From Bacteroidota bacterium (GTDB lineage Bacteria; Bacteroidota; Ignavibacteria; Ignavibacteriales; Ignavibacteriaceae), in the NCBI GenBank assembly GCA_022562275.1, contig JADFPP010000003.1, positions 20,723 to 84,722 on the forward strand: a stretch of 64,000 nt of DNA. Reading direction: 5' to 3'. Positions within the stretch are counted from its first letter, which is position 1. Each line of letters begins with the position of its first letter. The translations under genes were made by a program, and so were the position numbers. Positions 53,425-62,444 of this stretch are shown here, piece after piece. Under the pieces are notes generated by a model. It was not told where the DNA came from and made no database searches. It worked only from the letters and a program-made list of their open reading frames with translations.

Positions 53425-55242
53425 CTATTCTCGTTGGAAATAACTTTTAATTAACTCTGCTTTTTTGTTGCCCACAATAGCAGATAGATTTTCAAGTGAA
53501 GCATTTTTTATTTCTCTAATGCTTCCAATCTGTTTAATCAACATGTGTGCCGTGGAAGGACCGATGCCTTTTATCTCTGTTAGTTCGGAAGTAAATGTTC
53601 TTTTTGAACGTCGTTTTCGATGAAAAGTAATTGCAAACCGGTGTGCTTCATCACGTATTTGCTGTAATAATTTTATTGCTGATGATGTTTTAGGAATTGA
53701 TTCTGCCTCGGATTTCCGTGGAAAATAAACTTCTTCCAATCGTTTTGCCAAACCGATTACAGGAATTTGTTTTATTCCCAAATCATTCAGCACTTCAACT
53801 GCACTGGATAACTGTCCTTTACCACCATCAACCATTATCAGATCGGGCAATAAATCTCCATTGTTTAACAGTCGCTTATATCTTCTCTCTACCACCTCCC
53901 GCATACTTGCAAAGTCGTCAGGTCCATCAACACTTTTTATAATAAATTTTCTGTACAAACTTTTTTTTGGTTTACCATCAACAAAAACCACCATGCTTGC
54001 AACCGAATCAGTTCCCTGCAAATTTGAAATATCAAAGCATTCTATTTTTTTTGGCAGATTATTTAATCTTAAATCTCTTTGAAGGGCAGCTACCGCGTAT
54101 GTTATGTGACCTTCCTTCTTCATTTTCTGTATCTGGATTTCTTTTAATTGAAGAATTGCATTTTGTTTACACATTTTTACTAAAGAGCGCAGTTCTCCAC
54201 GCTGAGGAATAATGAACTTCACTTTCCGCTGTGCACTTAAATTAAGCCATTCTTTAAGCAAGTCGGCATCATTGGGTTCAGTTTCAAATAATATTTCCTT
54301 TGGTATTTCAGTATGTTCGCCATAATAGAATTTAACAGCGGAATTGTATATCTCCGGTAACTCTTCTCCTCCCTTTAATTTTAATTTCAATTGTTTTTTG
54401 CCAACAAGTTTGCCGCTGCGAATATTAAATATTGAACAGGCGGAATCCCTGCCTTCAAAAGCAACGGATATTACATCGCGGTCTTCAAAATCAGTACTCA
54501 CTATTTTCTGCTTTGATGATATGGCTCTGAGTTGTTCAATTTTATCTCTTATCTGTGCAGCTTTTTCAAAATCAGTTTCCGCTGCAGCTTTATCCATTTT
54601 AGCTTCCAGTTCTTTTATCAGATCATCAGTTTTACCGCGAATAACTTTTATTACTTCCTGTACCATTTCATTGTACTCAATTTCGGATACTAAACCTTCA
54701 CAAGGTCCATCACATTTTTTTATATGATAATCGAGGCATACTTTGAATTTTTTCTTTTCTATTGTTTTATCATTTATATCATACTTGCAGCTTCGTATTT
54801 TGAAAATTCGATTTATCATCCGGAGTGCAGCCTTCATACTTTTAACACTTGTATATGGGCCAAAATATTTCGAACCATCTTTTATAATTTGCCTGGTTGA
54901 ATAAACCTGGGGATATGGTTCTTTTGTAATTTTTATGAAGGGAAATGATTTATCATCTTTCAGATCGATGTTATAGCGGGGTTTTAATTCCTTTATCATA
55001 TTGTTTTCGAGTACAAGAGCTTCAACTTCAGAATCGGTTATCACTAATTCTACGTCGGCAATCCTTTTAACCAAAGCTATTGTTTTGGCATTAACTGCAC
55101 TGCTGTGAAAGTAACTCTTCACACGGCTTCTTAAGTTTCTGGCTTTGCCTATATAAATTACTTTAGCTTTATCGTTTTTAAATTGATAAACACCAGGATT
55201 TGTCGGAAGGTTTTTAAGTTTATTTTTTAAAACAGGGTTCAT
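53425..55242 (-). CDS. uvrC: UvrABC system protein C
   Basis: Excinuclease subunit making both incisions in nucleotide excision repair. 605 residues, family length. N-terminal GIY-YIG domain (NPGVYQFKNDKAKVIYIGKA, RNLRSRVKSYF), a Cys cluster region (SCKYDIN, CLDYHIKKCDGPCEG), UVR motif (DFEKAAQIRDKIEQL), the RNase H-like domain (IECFDISNLQGTDSVASMVV, LIMVDGGKGQL, RDEAHRFAI) and C-terminal HhH2 (EIKGIGPSTAHMLIKQIGSI). Complete and apparently functional. Confidence 0.98.
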   Translation of the reverse strand: MNPVLKNKLKNLPTNPGVYQFKNDKAKVIYIGKARNLRSRVKSYFHSSAVNAKTIALVKRIADVELVITDSEVEALVLENNMIKELKPRYNIDLKDDKSFPFIKITKEPYPQVYSTRQIIKDGSKYFGPYTSVKSMKAALRMINRIFKIRSCKYDINDKTIEKKKFKVCLDYHIKKCDGPCEGLVSEIEYNEMVQEVIKVIRGKTDDLIKELEAKMDKAAAETDFEKAAQIRDKIEQLRAISSKQKIVSTDFEDRDVISVAFEGRDSACSIFNIRSGKLVGKKQLKLKLKGGEELPEIYNSAVKFYYGEHTEIPKEILFETEPNDADLLKEWLNLSAQRKVKFIIPQRGELRSLVKMCKQNAILQLKEIQIQKMKKEGHITYAVAALQRDLRLNNLPKKIECFDISNLQGTDSVASMVVFVDGKPKKSLYRKFIIKSVDGPDDFASMREVVERRYKRLLNNGDLLPDLIMVDGGKGQLSSAVEVLNDLGIKQIPVIGLAKRLEEVYFPRKSEAESIPKTSSAIKLLQQIRDEAHRFAITFHRKRRSKRTFTSELTEIKGIGPSTAHMLIKQIGSIREIKNASLENLSAIVGNKKAELIKSYFQRE

Positions 55243-55428
55243 AATAGTTAGGCGGTTTTCACAATCTCATTGTTAACTTATAATAAATAAAGGAATTGGA
55301 ATAAATATCTTCTGAACTACAAATTGGTATAAGATATGAATAATTATCGAAATCTTTTCAAGGTATTAAATAAAGACTTAACTAAATTGTATCAGAATTT
55401 TTACAATCGGGGAAAGGAGGTTAAATAT

Positions 55429-56673
55429 TTATTCCTCAAGAACAGTGTTCTTTGCTATTACAACAATTCCGGATTCGGTAACTGTAAATTTTTCCTTATC
55501 TCTTACCGGGTCGAATCCAATTTCGTAACCTTTAGGAATTACTACATTTTTATCTATTATTGCTCTTTTAATACGGACATGTCTTCCAATATTACAATTA
55601 TTCATTATAATTGAATCTGTTATATAAGCAAAACTATTTATCTTTACATTTGGACCGATAATAGACCGCTCGACTAAACCTCCCGAAACAATTGAGCCAT
55701 CGCAGATAAGAGAATTTAAACTTCTACCTACTCTTTCACCTTCGTGGGAGACAGATTTTGCCGGTGGAAACTGATACTGATGAGTACGCATAGGCCAGGC
55801 GGAATCATATAAATTAAAATCGGGTGTGATTTTTATTAAATCCATGTTCGAATCAAAGTATCCATCAAGCGTTCCTATATCGCGCCAATATGGATTTACC
55901 TCTTTATTCGGATCTTCAAATTTGAATGCGTAAACATTCATATTTGATTTTACCATATACGGAATTATATCTAAACCAAAATCGTGAGGTTTTAGTTTCT
56001 TCTCTTCCATCTCAATAAATATCTTGCGCAAAACTTTTGCAGAAAAAACATATATCCCCATATTTACGAACGAAAATCCAGGTTTATTTGGTATTTCGGG
56101 TGGATCTTCAGGTTTCTCAATAAAAGAGTTTACCCTGTAATTTTTATCAACCCCAACAATTCCAAATCCGCTTGCATCTGATTTAGGAATTTCAATACAT
56201 GAAATTGATAAATCAGCTTTGCTTTCAACGTGGGATTGCATCAAACGCAGGTAATCCATTTTATAAATATGGTCTCCGCTTAAAATCAATACCCAGCGCG
56301 CTTTATGATCTTTTGAAAATAAGTTTTTATTTTGGTAAATGGCGTTAGCAGTTCCCAGATACCAGTCGTTATTCAATTTTCTTTGTGGCGGAATAGAATA
56401 AATAAACTCGCCTAGCTCGGGGTTAAATATACTCCATGCCTCAAGTAAGTGCTGATTTAATGAATCGGATTTATATTGGGTTAATACGTATATTCTTCTC
56501 AGTCCGGAGTTCAGACAATTAGATAATGCAAAATCGATTATACGGTATTTTCCACCGAACGGCACCGAGGGTTTACTTCTGAGTTTTGTGAGTGGAAATA
56601 ACCTTTCACCCTGGCCGCCGGAAAGTATCATTACAATTGTTTCTCGTACAACTGAAGTACCTGCGAAGGGCAT
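55429..56673 (-). CDS. glgC: glucose-1-phosphate adenylyltransferase
   Basis: Makes ADP-glucose from glucose-1-phosphate and ATP, the committed step of glycogen synthesis. 414 residues: nucleotidyltransferase domain with LSGGQGERLFPLTKLRSKPS, PFGGKYRIIDFALSNCLNSG, LILSGDHIYKMDY, GFGIVGVD, FIEKPEDPP and NMGIYVF, then PYWRDIGTLDGYFDSNMDL and a left-handed beta-helix (RSIIGPNVKINSFAYITDSI). Other glg genes are not nearby. The ATG at 56673 has a GGAATTTAA leader. Confidence 0.95.
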   Translation of the reverse strand: MPFAGTSVVRETIVMILSGGQGERLFPLTKLRSKPSVPFGGKYRIIDFALSNCLNSGLRRIYVLTQYKSDSLNQHLLEAWSIFNPELGEFIYSIPPQRKLNNDWYLGTANAIYQNKNLFSKDHKARWVLILSGDHIYKMDYLRLMQSHVESKADLSISCIEIPKSDASGFGIVGVDKNYRVNSFIEKPEDPPEIPNKPGFSFVNMGIYVFSAKVLRKIFIEMEEKKLKPHDFGLDIIPYMVKSNMNVYAFKFEDPNKEVNPYWRDIGTLDGYFDSNMDLIKITPDFNLYDSAWPMRTHQYQFPPAKSVSHEGERVGRSLNSLICDGSIVSGGLVERSIIGPNVKINSFAYITDSIIMNNCNIGRHVRIKRAIIDKNVVIPKGYEIGFDPVRDKEKFTVTESGIVVIAKNTVLEE

Positions 56674-56830
56674 TTAAATTCCTTTTTATTATATATGTAA
56701 AGATAAATAATTATGATATGATTGACAATTAAACAAATTATTATTTGTAACGTCTTATATATTTATTTTTATAAATTATTACATTGTCTTACTACTAATT
56801 AATTATTCATTTTAATTAAATATTTAGAAT

Positions 56831-58525
56831 ATGTGGAAAATTAAAACGGTTGCTGCTTGTTTTATAATACTTCTGCTTTTTACCGGTGGTTCCTGGTTAG
56901 TATATAAACAAAGCGGTATAGAACTGGAAAAAATAAAGACAGATTTCTTTTCACAACACTTTAAAAATATCAAATTGCGTTTTGATCAGGACAAATATAT
57001 AACCGATAATCAAAGGCAGGTCGATATACTCCATTACGATCTATTCTTTGATCTATTCCCGGAAAAGAAAAAATTTGATGCTTCTGCAAAAATTACAGCA
57101 GTTTTAAAGACGAAAGGACTAAATTCACTCGATTTAAACTTTTATGATAATTTTAAAATTAACCTGGTTGAATTGAATGGCAAAAAAGCCGATTACACTT
57201 ATGAGGGAAAATTAATTTCCATAGTGATTGATCATTCAATTCCTGATACATTTAAAGTTAAGATTGAATACTCAGGAACACCTGAGAGCGCTGGTTTTGG
57301 TGGATTCTCGTTTGCTAAGATTAACGGTAAGTCATTAGTGTATTCAATAAGTGAACCTACATACGCATCAACATGGTTTCCATGCAATGATTTTCCCAAT
57401 GATAAAGCTCTGTTAGATATAAGAATTAAGAATGATTCCTCACAGGTTTCAGTTTCAAACGGAATTTTGGTTGATGTAGTAAATGATAATTTAAGAAGAA
57501 CGTATCATTGGAAAACAATCTATCCAATATCAACATATTTGATTGCGTTATACTCTTCCGGTTACAAGCACTTTAGTGATAGCTACATTTCGATTGATGG
57601 GAAAGATACAATGAACATAGATTATTACGTATTACCGAATGATTACAAGAATGCACAAATTGATTTTGCGGAGCACGTAGAAATTCTCAGTTTCTTAGCG
57701 GAAACATTTGGTGAATATCCATTCATTGGTGAAAAATATGGAATTGCTGAATTTTTATGGCAGCGGGGAGCAATGGAGCATCAGACGATAACTGGCGTGG
57801 GATCAAATCTCGTTGGTGGAAAAAACTTTTTCCTGGATATTTATATTCACGAAGCGGCTCATCAATGGTGGGGTAATGCAGTTGGACTTAAATCGTGGAA
57901 AGATATATGGTTAAATGAAGGTTTTTCATCCTATTGTGAAGCGCTGTATTTTGAACACAAGTCCGGCAGCTCTGCTTTGCAAGCAACAATGCAAAGTAAA
58001 AGGCAGCGCAAATTTATTGGCTCTTTGGATGAACCCGGAGCATTTTTGTTTAACAGTACAATTTATGATAAAGGTGCGTGGGTTTTACATATGCTCCGAT
58101 GGGAATTGGGAGACAAAATCTTTTTTAAGATACTTAGAGAATATTACAGAAAATATAAATATTCAAATGCATCAACCGGGGATTTTATAAATGTTTGTGA
58201 ATCTGTATCCGGCAAAGATTTGGATAAATTTTTTGATCAATGGATAATTGGAGTTGGTGAAATTGAACTGAATTATAATTGGGAAACAATACAAATTGGT
58301 GATAATTATAAAACGATAATTGATCTGAAACAGGTTCAGGAAAAGTATGAAGAATATCATTTCACCCTGGAGATAGGAATGCAATATGAGGTTGATGAAA
58401 TAGAATATCATAAATTTTATATAAATTCAAATTTGATGCAACTAACCATTAGTAGTTCAAAAAAGCCGGAAAGTATATTAATCGATCCTAATCAGAGATT
58501 ATTATTATCAGCTAAGAGTAAGTAA
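56831..58525 (+). CDS. membrane-anchored M1 family aminopeptidase
   Basis: 564 residues. One N-terminal membrane helix (about 7-23, AACFIILLLFTGGSWLVY) suggests an inner-membrane anchor with the enzyme in the periplasm. Aminopeptidase N-like beta-sandwich (residues 60-270), then a thermolysin-like domain with an exopeptidase motif GAMEHQTITGVG (GXMEN variant with His), the zinc motif HEAAHQWWGN and the third ligand in LNEGFSSYCEALYFEH. Lacks the long C-terminal ARM domain of E. coli PepN, as in shorter M1 relatives. Transcribed upstream of lpxH-like and PBP1A genes. Confidence 0.9.
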   Translation: MWKIKTVAACFIILLLFTGGSWLVYKQSGIELEKIKTDFFSQHFKNIKLRFDQDKYITDNQRQVDILHYDLFFDLFPEKKKFDASAKITAVLKTKGLNSLDLNFYDNFKINLVELNGKKADYTYEGKLISIVIDHSIPDTFKVKIEYSGTPESAGFGGFSFAKINGKSLVYSISEPTYASTWFPCNDFPNDKALLDIRIKNDSSQVSVSNGILVDVVNDNLRRTYHWKTIYPISTYLIALYSSGYKHFSDSYISIDGKDTMNIDYYVLPNDYKNAQIDFAEHVEILSFLAETFGEYPFIGEKYGIAEFLWQRGAMEHQTITGVGSNLVGGKNFFLDIYIHEAAHQWWGNAVGLKSWKDIWLNEGFSSYCEALYFEHKSGSSALQATMQSKRQRKFIGSLDEPGAFLFNSTIYDKGAWVLHMLRWELGDKIFFKILREYYRKYKYSNASTGDFINVCESVSGKDLDKFFDQWIIGVGEIELNYNWETIQIGDNYKTIIDLKQVQEKYEEYHFTLEIGMQYEVDEIEYHKFYINSNLMQLTISSSKKPESILIDPNQRLLLSAKSK

Positions 58526-58603
58526 TGGATAATTATCACTGTTTCATTTCAAAAAGGTAATCTTTAATTTTAAATTTTAATCTGATAAAAAAGAAAGTTA
58601 CTT

Positions 58604-59329
58604 GTGAATAAAAGATACCTGTTTATTTCCGATCAACATTTAGGTCTTCAAACAAAGGAAATTGAAAATAAAAAGGAGAGATTATTAGTAAAATTTCTAA
58701 AATTTGCAGAAGATAACTGTGATGAGTTATTCATTTTAGGAGATTTATTCGATTACTGGTTTGAATATAAAAGAGTTTATCAAAAAGGTTTCTTTCGAAC
58801 TTTAACTGCCCTGCAGGATGTTACGGAAAGGGGAATCCGGATTCATTACTTTATTGGGAATCATGATTTTTTACACAGAGATTTTTTTACAAAAGAAATC
58901 GGTATCAAAATGTATGAAGCCCCGATTGAAGTGATGTTAAACGGAAAAAAATTTTATATCGGTCATGGAGATGGTCTTGTAAAAAAAGATATTGGTTACA
59001 GAATATTAAAAGTAATTTTAAGGAACAAATTCACACAAAAATTATATTCGTTATTACATCCTGATATTGGTATTGCTATAGCAAGTAAAACAAGCAAATC
59101 CAGCCGGGCATACACAAAGCAAAGGGATTACGGTGAGATAGACGGTATGCTAAATGCTGCAAAACAAAAAATTGATGAAGGATTTGATTATGTTATGTTT
59201 GGGCATTCGCATGAGAGATCATTTGTAGAATACAAGGGAGGAAAATTTATTAACCTGGGTTCATGGATTGAAGCTCCCTGTTATGCTAAATTTGATTCGG
59301 GTGAGTTGGAGATAATTGATTGGCAGTAA
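58604..59329 (+). CDS. lpxH: UDP-2,3-diacylglucosamine diphosphatase-like phosphoesterase
   Basis: 241-residue calcineurin-like metallophosphoesterase, start GTG at 58604 directly before NKRYLFISDQHLG. Metal motifs in order: SDQHLG (D-X-H), LGDLFDYWFEY, IGNHDFLHRDF, YIGHGDGL and FGHSHERSF. The order and spacing match LpxH and its relatives, which convert UDP-2,3-diacylglucosamine to lipid X in lipid A synthesis. Assignment to LpxH proper rather than a broader family member is probable, not certain. One base separates its stop from the PBP1A start. Confidence 0.85.
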   Translation: MNKRYLFISDQHLGLQTKEIENKKERLLVKFLKFAEDNCDELFILGDLFDYWFEYKRVYQKGFFRTLTALQDVTERGIRIHYFIGNHDFLHRDFFTKEIGIKMYEAPIEVMLNGKKFYIGHGDGLVKKDIGYRILKVILRNKFTQKLYSLLHPDIGIAIASKTSKSSRAYTKQRDYGEIDGMLNAAKQKIDEGFDYVMFGHSHERSFVEYKGGKFINLGSWIEAPCYAKFDSGELEIIDWQ

Positions 59330-59330
59330 T

Positions 59331-61616
59331 ATGGCAAAGAAGAATTTAAATGATGATGAACTTAAAAAATATTTTTTTGATTCAAAACATAGAAATAGAA
59401 AATTGAAGAAAAGGAAAGCAAACAGAAAAATAAATTGGATAATTTCACTTGGAGTAAGTGCAGTAATTTTACTCATCCTGGTAATTTATATCGTAAGCGG
59501 ATTGCCATCTATTGAGGATCTGGAAAATCCCAAACCGCAGCTTGCCACCAAGGTATTTTCTGCTGATGGGGAATTAATTGGAAAATTTTTTATTGAAAAC
59601 AGAATAGAATCTGATATTGACAGCCTTCCGGCATTCTTAACTTCGGCTTTAATTTCAACCGAAGATAGAAAATTCTTTGATCACTGGGGAGTAGATGTTG
59701 GCAGGTTTTTTAAGGCAATGATAAAAAATGTTATGAGATTCTCTTTTAGAGAAGGTGCAAGTACAATTACACAGCAGCTTGCTAAAAATCTCTATGAACT
59801 AAAATCCAGGCGGGAAAATCAGCTTGATAAAGCTGTTCGAAAGATAAGAGAATGGATATCTGCAATTCAGGTTGAAAAAAGATTTACTAAAAAAGAAATT
59901 ATCGAGTTATATCTTAATGTTTCATATTTCGGTAAAGGTGCGTATGGAATAGAAGCAGCTTCCCGGGCTTATTTTAATAAATCTGCTACAGAGTTAACTT
60001 TGCCTGAAGCAGCATTGTTTGTTGCCTTGTTAAAATCTCCGGGTGATTACGACCCGGTAAGGAATTACGATCAATCAATTGCTCGAAGAAATCTTGTTAT
60101 GCATAATATGGTAATTACAGGTGTATTAGATGAAGCCGAGTATGAAAAATTGAAGGAGCAGCCAATTGTTCTTGCAGCGGGAAGCACAAAAGTTCTTAAA
60201 TCCGAGGCGCCGCATTTTCTTGAATATGTAAGACTTCAGATGAAAAAAAATTCGAATAAATATGGATTCGATTTGTACAGGGATGGATTAAATATTTATA
60301 CTTCACTGGATTTACGAATGCAAAGAATCGCTAACGAGGTTGCAGCAGATCATATTGCAGCAATTCAGGAACTATTTAATGAAAAATGGAACTGGAGGCA
60401 GAATAAAGTTCTGCTTACTGAGCTTATAGATCAGGCAATTAAAAGTTCAAGAAAATACAGAGTGGCTAAAAGCAAGGAAGAGAAAGCTAATATCTATAAT
60501 GCAATGAAAGCAGATAACAATTTTGTAGACTCTGTAAAAAATGAAGCAACAAAAATAGAAGTTGGTTTCGTTGTTATAGATCCCAAAACCGGCGAGATAA
60601 AAGCTATGGTGGGTGGGGAAAATCAGGAGTTTGGAAGAGGATTAAATCATGTTACGGGAATACGACGTCAACCAGGTTCAGCATTTAAACCTTTTGTTTA
60701 TACCACTGCAATGGAGAACGGATATTTTCCTGCATACACATTATTGAATCAGAAATTTGACTATAACGGTTGGTCTCCCGGCAATTCGGGTAATGAGTAT
60801 AGCGGATATGAAACAATGAGATGGGGTTTAGTCCATTCCGTAAATGTGATGACAGGCAGAATGACAATAAGTGATATTGCCCCGCCAAAACAGGTTGTTC
60901 AAATTGCTAAGCGAATGGGAATCCATTCACGTTTAGAGCCCTATCCATCAATTGCATTAGGCACATCCGAAGTTACCCCGCTTGAAATTACATCTGCCTT
61001 TGGTACTTTTGCAAACCAGGGAGTTCATATTGAACCAATATCGATTCTTAAAATTGAAGATCAAAACGGAATTATAATTGATGAATATAAAGCTGAATAT
61101 GTTCAGGCAGTCTCTCCGCAAACAAATTCAATAATGATTCGTATGATGGAAGATATTATTTCTGAAGGTACCGGTGCAGGTGTACGGCTTTATTTTCAAT
61201 ATCCCGCTGCAGGTAAAACCGGTACAACACAGGATTTTTCGGATGCATGGTTTGTTGGTTTTACTCCGGAGTTAGTAGCCGGCGTTTGGGTTGGCTTTGA
61301 TGATCACCGGGTAAAGTTTACTGGCTGGTATGGTCAGGGTGCAAAAGCGGCACTTCCAATTTGGGCAAGATTTATGGAGGCGGCTTATAAAGACCTTGAT
61401 ATACCGGTTACTTATTTTGAACTAGCTTATGGAGTTGAGGAAGCATTCTTTTGTAAAACTACAATGGAATTGGGAGATACCAGGGCGGCTAACCAATATT
61501 GCGATTCTCTTTACGTCGATATCGTTAACATTAAATATTTACCTCAAGATTGTAATATTCATACGGACGAGGAAAAGATAATACAAGAAAATAAACAGGG
61601 CGAAACGGATTGGTGA
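59331..61616 (+). CDS. penicillin-binding protein 1A (bifunctional transglycosylase/transpeptidase)
   Basis: 761 residues from the ATG at 59331, one base after the lpxH stop; a TTG at 59316 would overlap that gene. Short basic cytoplasmic tail, membrane helix about 40-60 (ISLGVSAVILLILVIYIVSG), glycosyltransferase 51 domain (EDRKFFDHWGVD, GASTITQQLAKNLY, KKEIIELYLNVSYFGKGAYG) and transpeptidase domain with SXXK in RQPGSAFKPFVYT, SXN in HSVNVMTG and KTG in AAGKTGTTQDFSDAWFVGFT. Polymerises and cross-links peptidoglycan. Gene symbol would be mrcA or pbpC-type depending on nomenclature. Confidence 0.95.
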   Translation: MAKKNLNDDELKKYFFDSKHRNRKLKKRKANRKINWIISLGVSAVILLILVIYIVSGLPSIEDLENPKPQLATKVFSADGELIGKFFIENRIESDIDSLPAFLTSALISTEDRKFFDHWGVDVGRFFKAMIKNVMRFSFREGASTITQQLAKNLYELKSRRENQLDKAVRKIREWISAIQVEKRFTKKEIIELYLNVSYFGKGAYGIEAASRAYFNKSATELTLPEAALFVALLKSPGDYDPVRNYDQSIARRNLVMHNMVITGVLDEAEYEKLKEQPIVLAAGSTKVLKSEAPHFLEYVRLQMKKNSNKYGFDLYRDGLNIYTSLDLRMQRIANEVAADHIAAIQELFNEKWNWRQNKVLLTELIDQAIKSSRKYRVAKSKEEKANIYNAMKADNNFVDSVKNEATKIEVGFVVIDPKTGEIKAMVGGENQEFGRGLNHVTGIRRQPGSAFKPFVYTTAMENGYFPAYTLLNQKFDYNGWSPGNSGNEYSGYETMRWGLVHSVNVMTGRMTISDIAPPKQVVQIAKRMGIHSRLEPYPSIALGTSEVTPLEITSAFGTFANQGVHIEPISILKIEDQNGIIIDEYKAEYVQAVSPQTNSIMIRMMEDIISEGTGAGVRLYFQYPAAGKTGTTQDFSDAWFVGFTPELVAGVWVGFDDHRVKFTGWYGQGAKAALPIWARFMEAAYKDLDIPVTYFELAYGVEEAFFCKTTMELGDTRAANQYCDSLYVDIVNIKYLPQDCNIHTDEEKIIQENKQGETDW

Positions 61617-61825
61617 TTTTTTCATTTGTAATTTATAATTGTTGATTGTTGATTGATGATTGATGATTGTTGATTTACTATGTAAAATTACTTTTTCCAG
61701 TTCTCGTTTGGTAATCCCCATTTATTGAATTTTGTTTTATGATTAACATTTCGCTCTTATCTAAAATGATATTAATTTTATAATTAGAGTTTTGAGTTTA
61801 AAGTTCTTAATTTATAATTGGTTCT

Positions 61826-61901
61826 GCCCGGATGGTGAAATTGTGCCGAAGGCATCTCTTTAGGAGTAGGCAGGCAGGCACGATAGGTTCAGGGAATCAG
61901 G
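61826..61901 (+). pseudogene. tRNA-Leu 5' copy 1, interrupted by a palindrome
   Basis: GCCCGGATGGTGAAATT repeats the first 17 nt of the intact tRNA-Leu at 62220. It is followed by an insert TGCCGAAGGCATCTCTTTAG ending near 61877, and then GGCACGATAGGTTCAGGG, which matches the D-arm through the anticodon loop (GACACGCTAGGTTCAGGG). Nothing matches after the anticodon. Not a functional tRNA. Confidence 0.8.
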
Positions 61902-61929
61902 TTTTTAACGCAATGATTAATAACTGACA

Positions 61930-62040
61930 TTACGCAAAATAACAATTTTGTCATTCCGAACTTGTTTCGGAATCTCTTTTTGTATTGTTCTTAGATGCTG
62001 AAACAAGTTCAGCAAGACCTTATTTAGGTTTTTGCGTAAC
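61930..62040. repeat. composite palindromic repeat in the tRNA-Leu region
   Basis: Outer arms TTACGCAAAA (about 61931-61940) and TTTTTGCGTAA (about 62029-62039). Inside, GTCATTCCGAACTTGTTTCG then GAATCT, and AGATGCTGAAACAAGTTCAG. A member of the GTCATTCTGAA family lying between the two broken tRNA copies. Confidence 0.8.
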
Positions 62041-62061
62041 CTCAATTAATAATTAAATATT

Positions 62062-62123
62062 GCCCGGATGGTGAAACCCGTCTTCGCAAGCTACGCCGGG
62101 CACGTTGGTAGACCAGCTAAGTA
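62062..62123 (+). pseudogene. tRNA-Leu 5' copy 2, interrupted by a palindrome
   Basis: GCCCGGATGGTGAAA (62062-62076) equals nt 1-15 of tRNA-Leu. A palindromic insert starting CCCGTCTTCGCAAG and ending CGCCGGGCAC follows (to about 62103), then TTGGTAGACCAGCTAAG, equivalent to the D-loop through the anticodon stem. It stops where the GIY-YIG relic begins. The break lies at the same D-arm position as in copy 1. Confidence 0.75.
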
Positions 62124-62220
62124 ATGTATTCGGTTTGTGCAATCAAAAGCCAGAGAAGTAAAGAAATATTTAAAATCAAGAATTGGTAAAGAGTTCTTAA
62201 AAAATCTTAATAATAATTAG
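62124..62220 (+). pseudogene. internally deleted GIY-YIG endonuclease gene
   Basis: From the ATG at 62124 it reads MYSVCAIKS, the start of a small GIY-YIG nuclease (usually Y-VYAIKS). In another frame it ends AREVKKYLKSRIGKEFLKNL then NNN and TAG (62218-62220), the standard C-terminus of such proteins. About 50 central residues, including the catalytic core, are missing. Its final base is the first base of the intact tRNA-Leu, so the nuclease gene sat between a 5' tRNA half and a complete tRNA. Confidence 0.6.
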
Positions 62221-62303
62221 CCCGGATGGTGAAATTGGCAGACACGCTAGGTTCAGGGTCTAGTGGGAGCAATCCCATGGGGGTTCGAGTCCCCCTTCGG
62301 GCA
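62220..62303 (+). tRNA. tRNA-Leu (anticodon CAG)
   Basis: 84 nt, class II tRNA. Acceptor GCCCGGA pairs with TTCGGGC; anticodon stem CTAGG/TCTAG encloses loop TTCAGGG, giving anticodon CAG (decodes CUG). Long variable arm TGGGAGCAATCCCA; T arm GGGGG-TTCGAGT-CCCCC. The discriminator A is at 62303; CCA is not encoded. Flanked on both sides by partial copies of itself. Confidence 0.95.
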
Positions 62304-62400
62304 CTGCAATTAAAACAGCAAGGGTTCTTCCGAAGGAACTCTCCGTAGGAGTCCTTCGGACCTTCGGAGGAGTCCCCCTTCGGGCACAATTAAAAAGATT
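62304..62400. repeat. duplicated tRNA-Leu 3' end and CCTTCGG hairpin repeats
   Basis: GAGTCCCCCTTCGGGCAC at 62370-62387 exactly repeats the tRNA 3' end (62287-62304), 18 bp. Between them CCGAAGGAACT (62330-62340) can pair with the following GGAGTCCTTCGG (62348-62359), and CCTTCGGA recurs. The duplicate resembles an attachment-site scar or a recombination trace; no integrase is present. Confidence 0.8.
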
Positions 62401-62444
62401 AATTCTCACCACGGAGTTAACATTCAGTAAATTGAGAACACCCC

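Noticed and set aside
55336..55614. Plus-strand 92-codon frame before and over the glgC end
   Set aside because: Overlaps the conserved C-terminus of GlgC on the other strand; no recognisable product.
59316..59330. TTG start of PBP1A
   Set aside because: It overlaps the lpxH-like gene; the ATG one base after the lpxH stop is the natural start.
62207..62389. 60-codon frame on the minus strand across tRNA-Leu
   Set aside because: It is antisense to the tRNA and its 3' duplicate; the ARRGTRTP-type peptide is a well-known artefact of translating tRNA genes.
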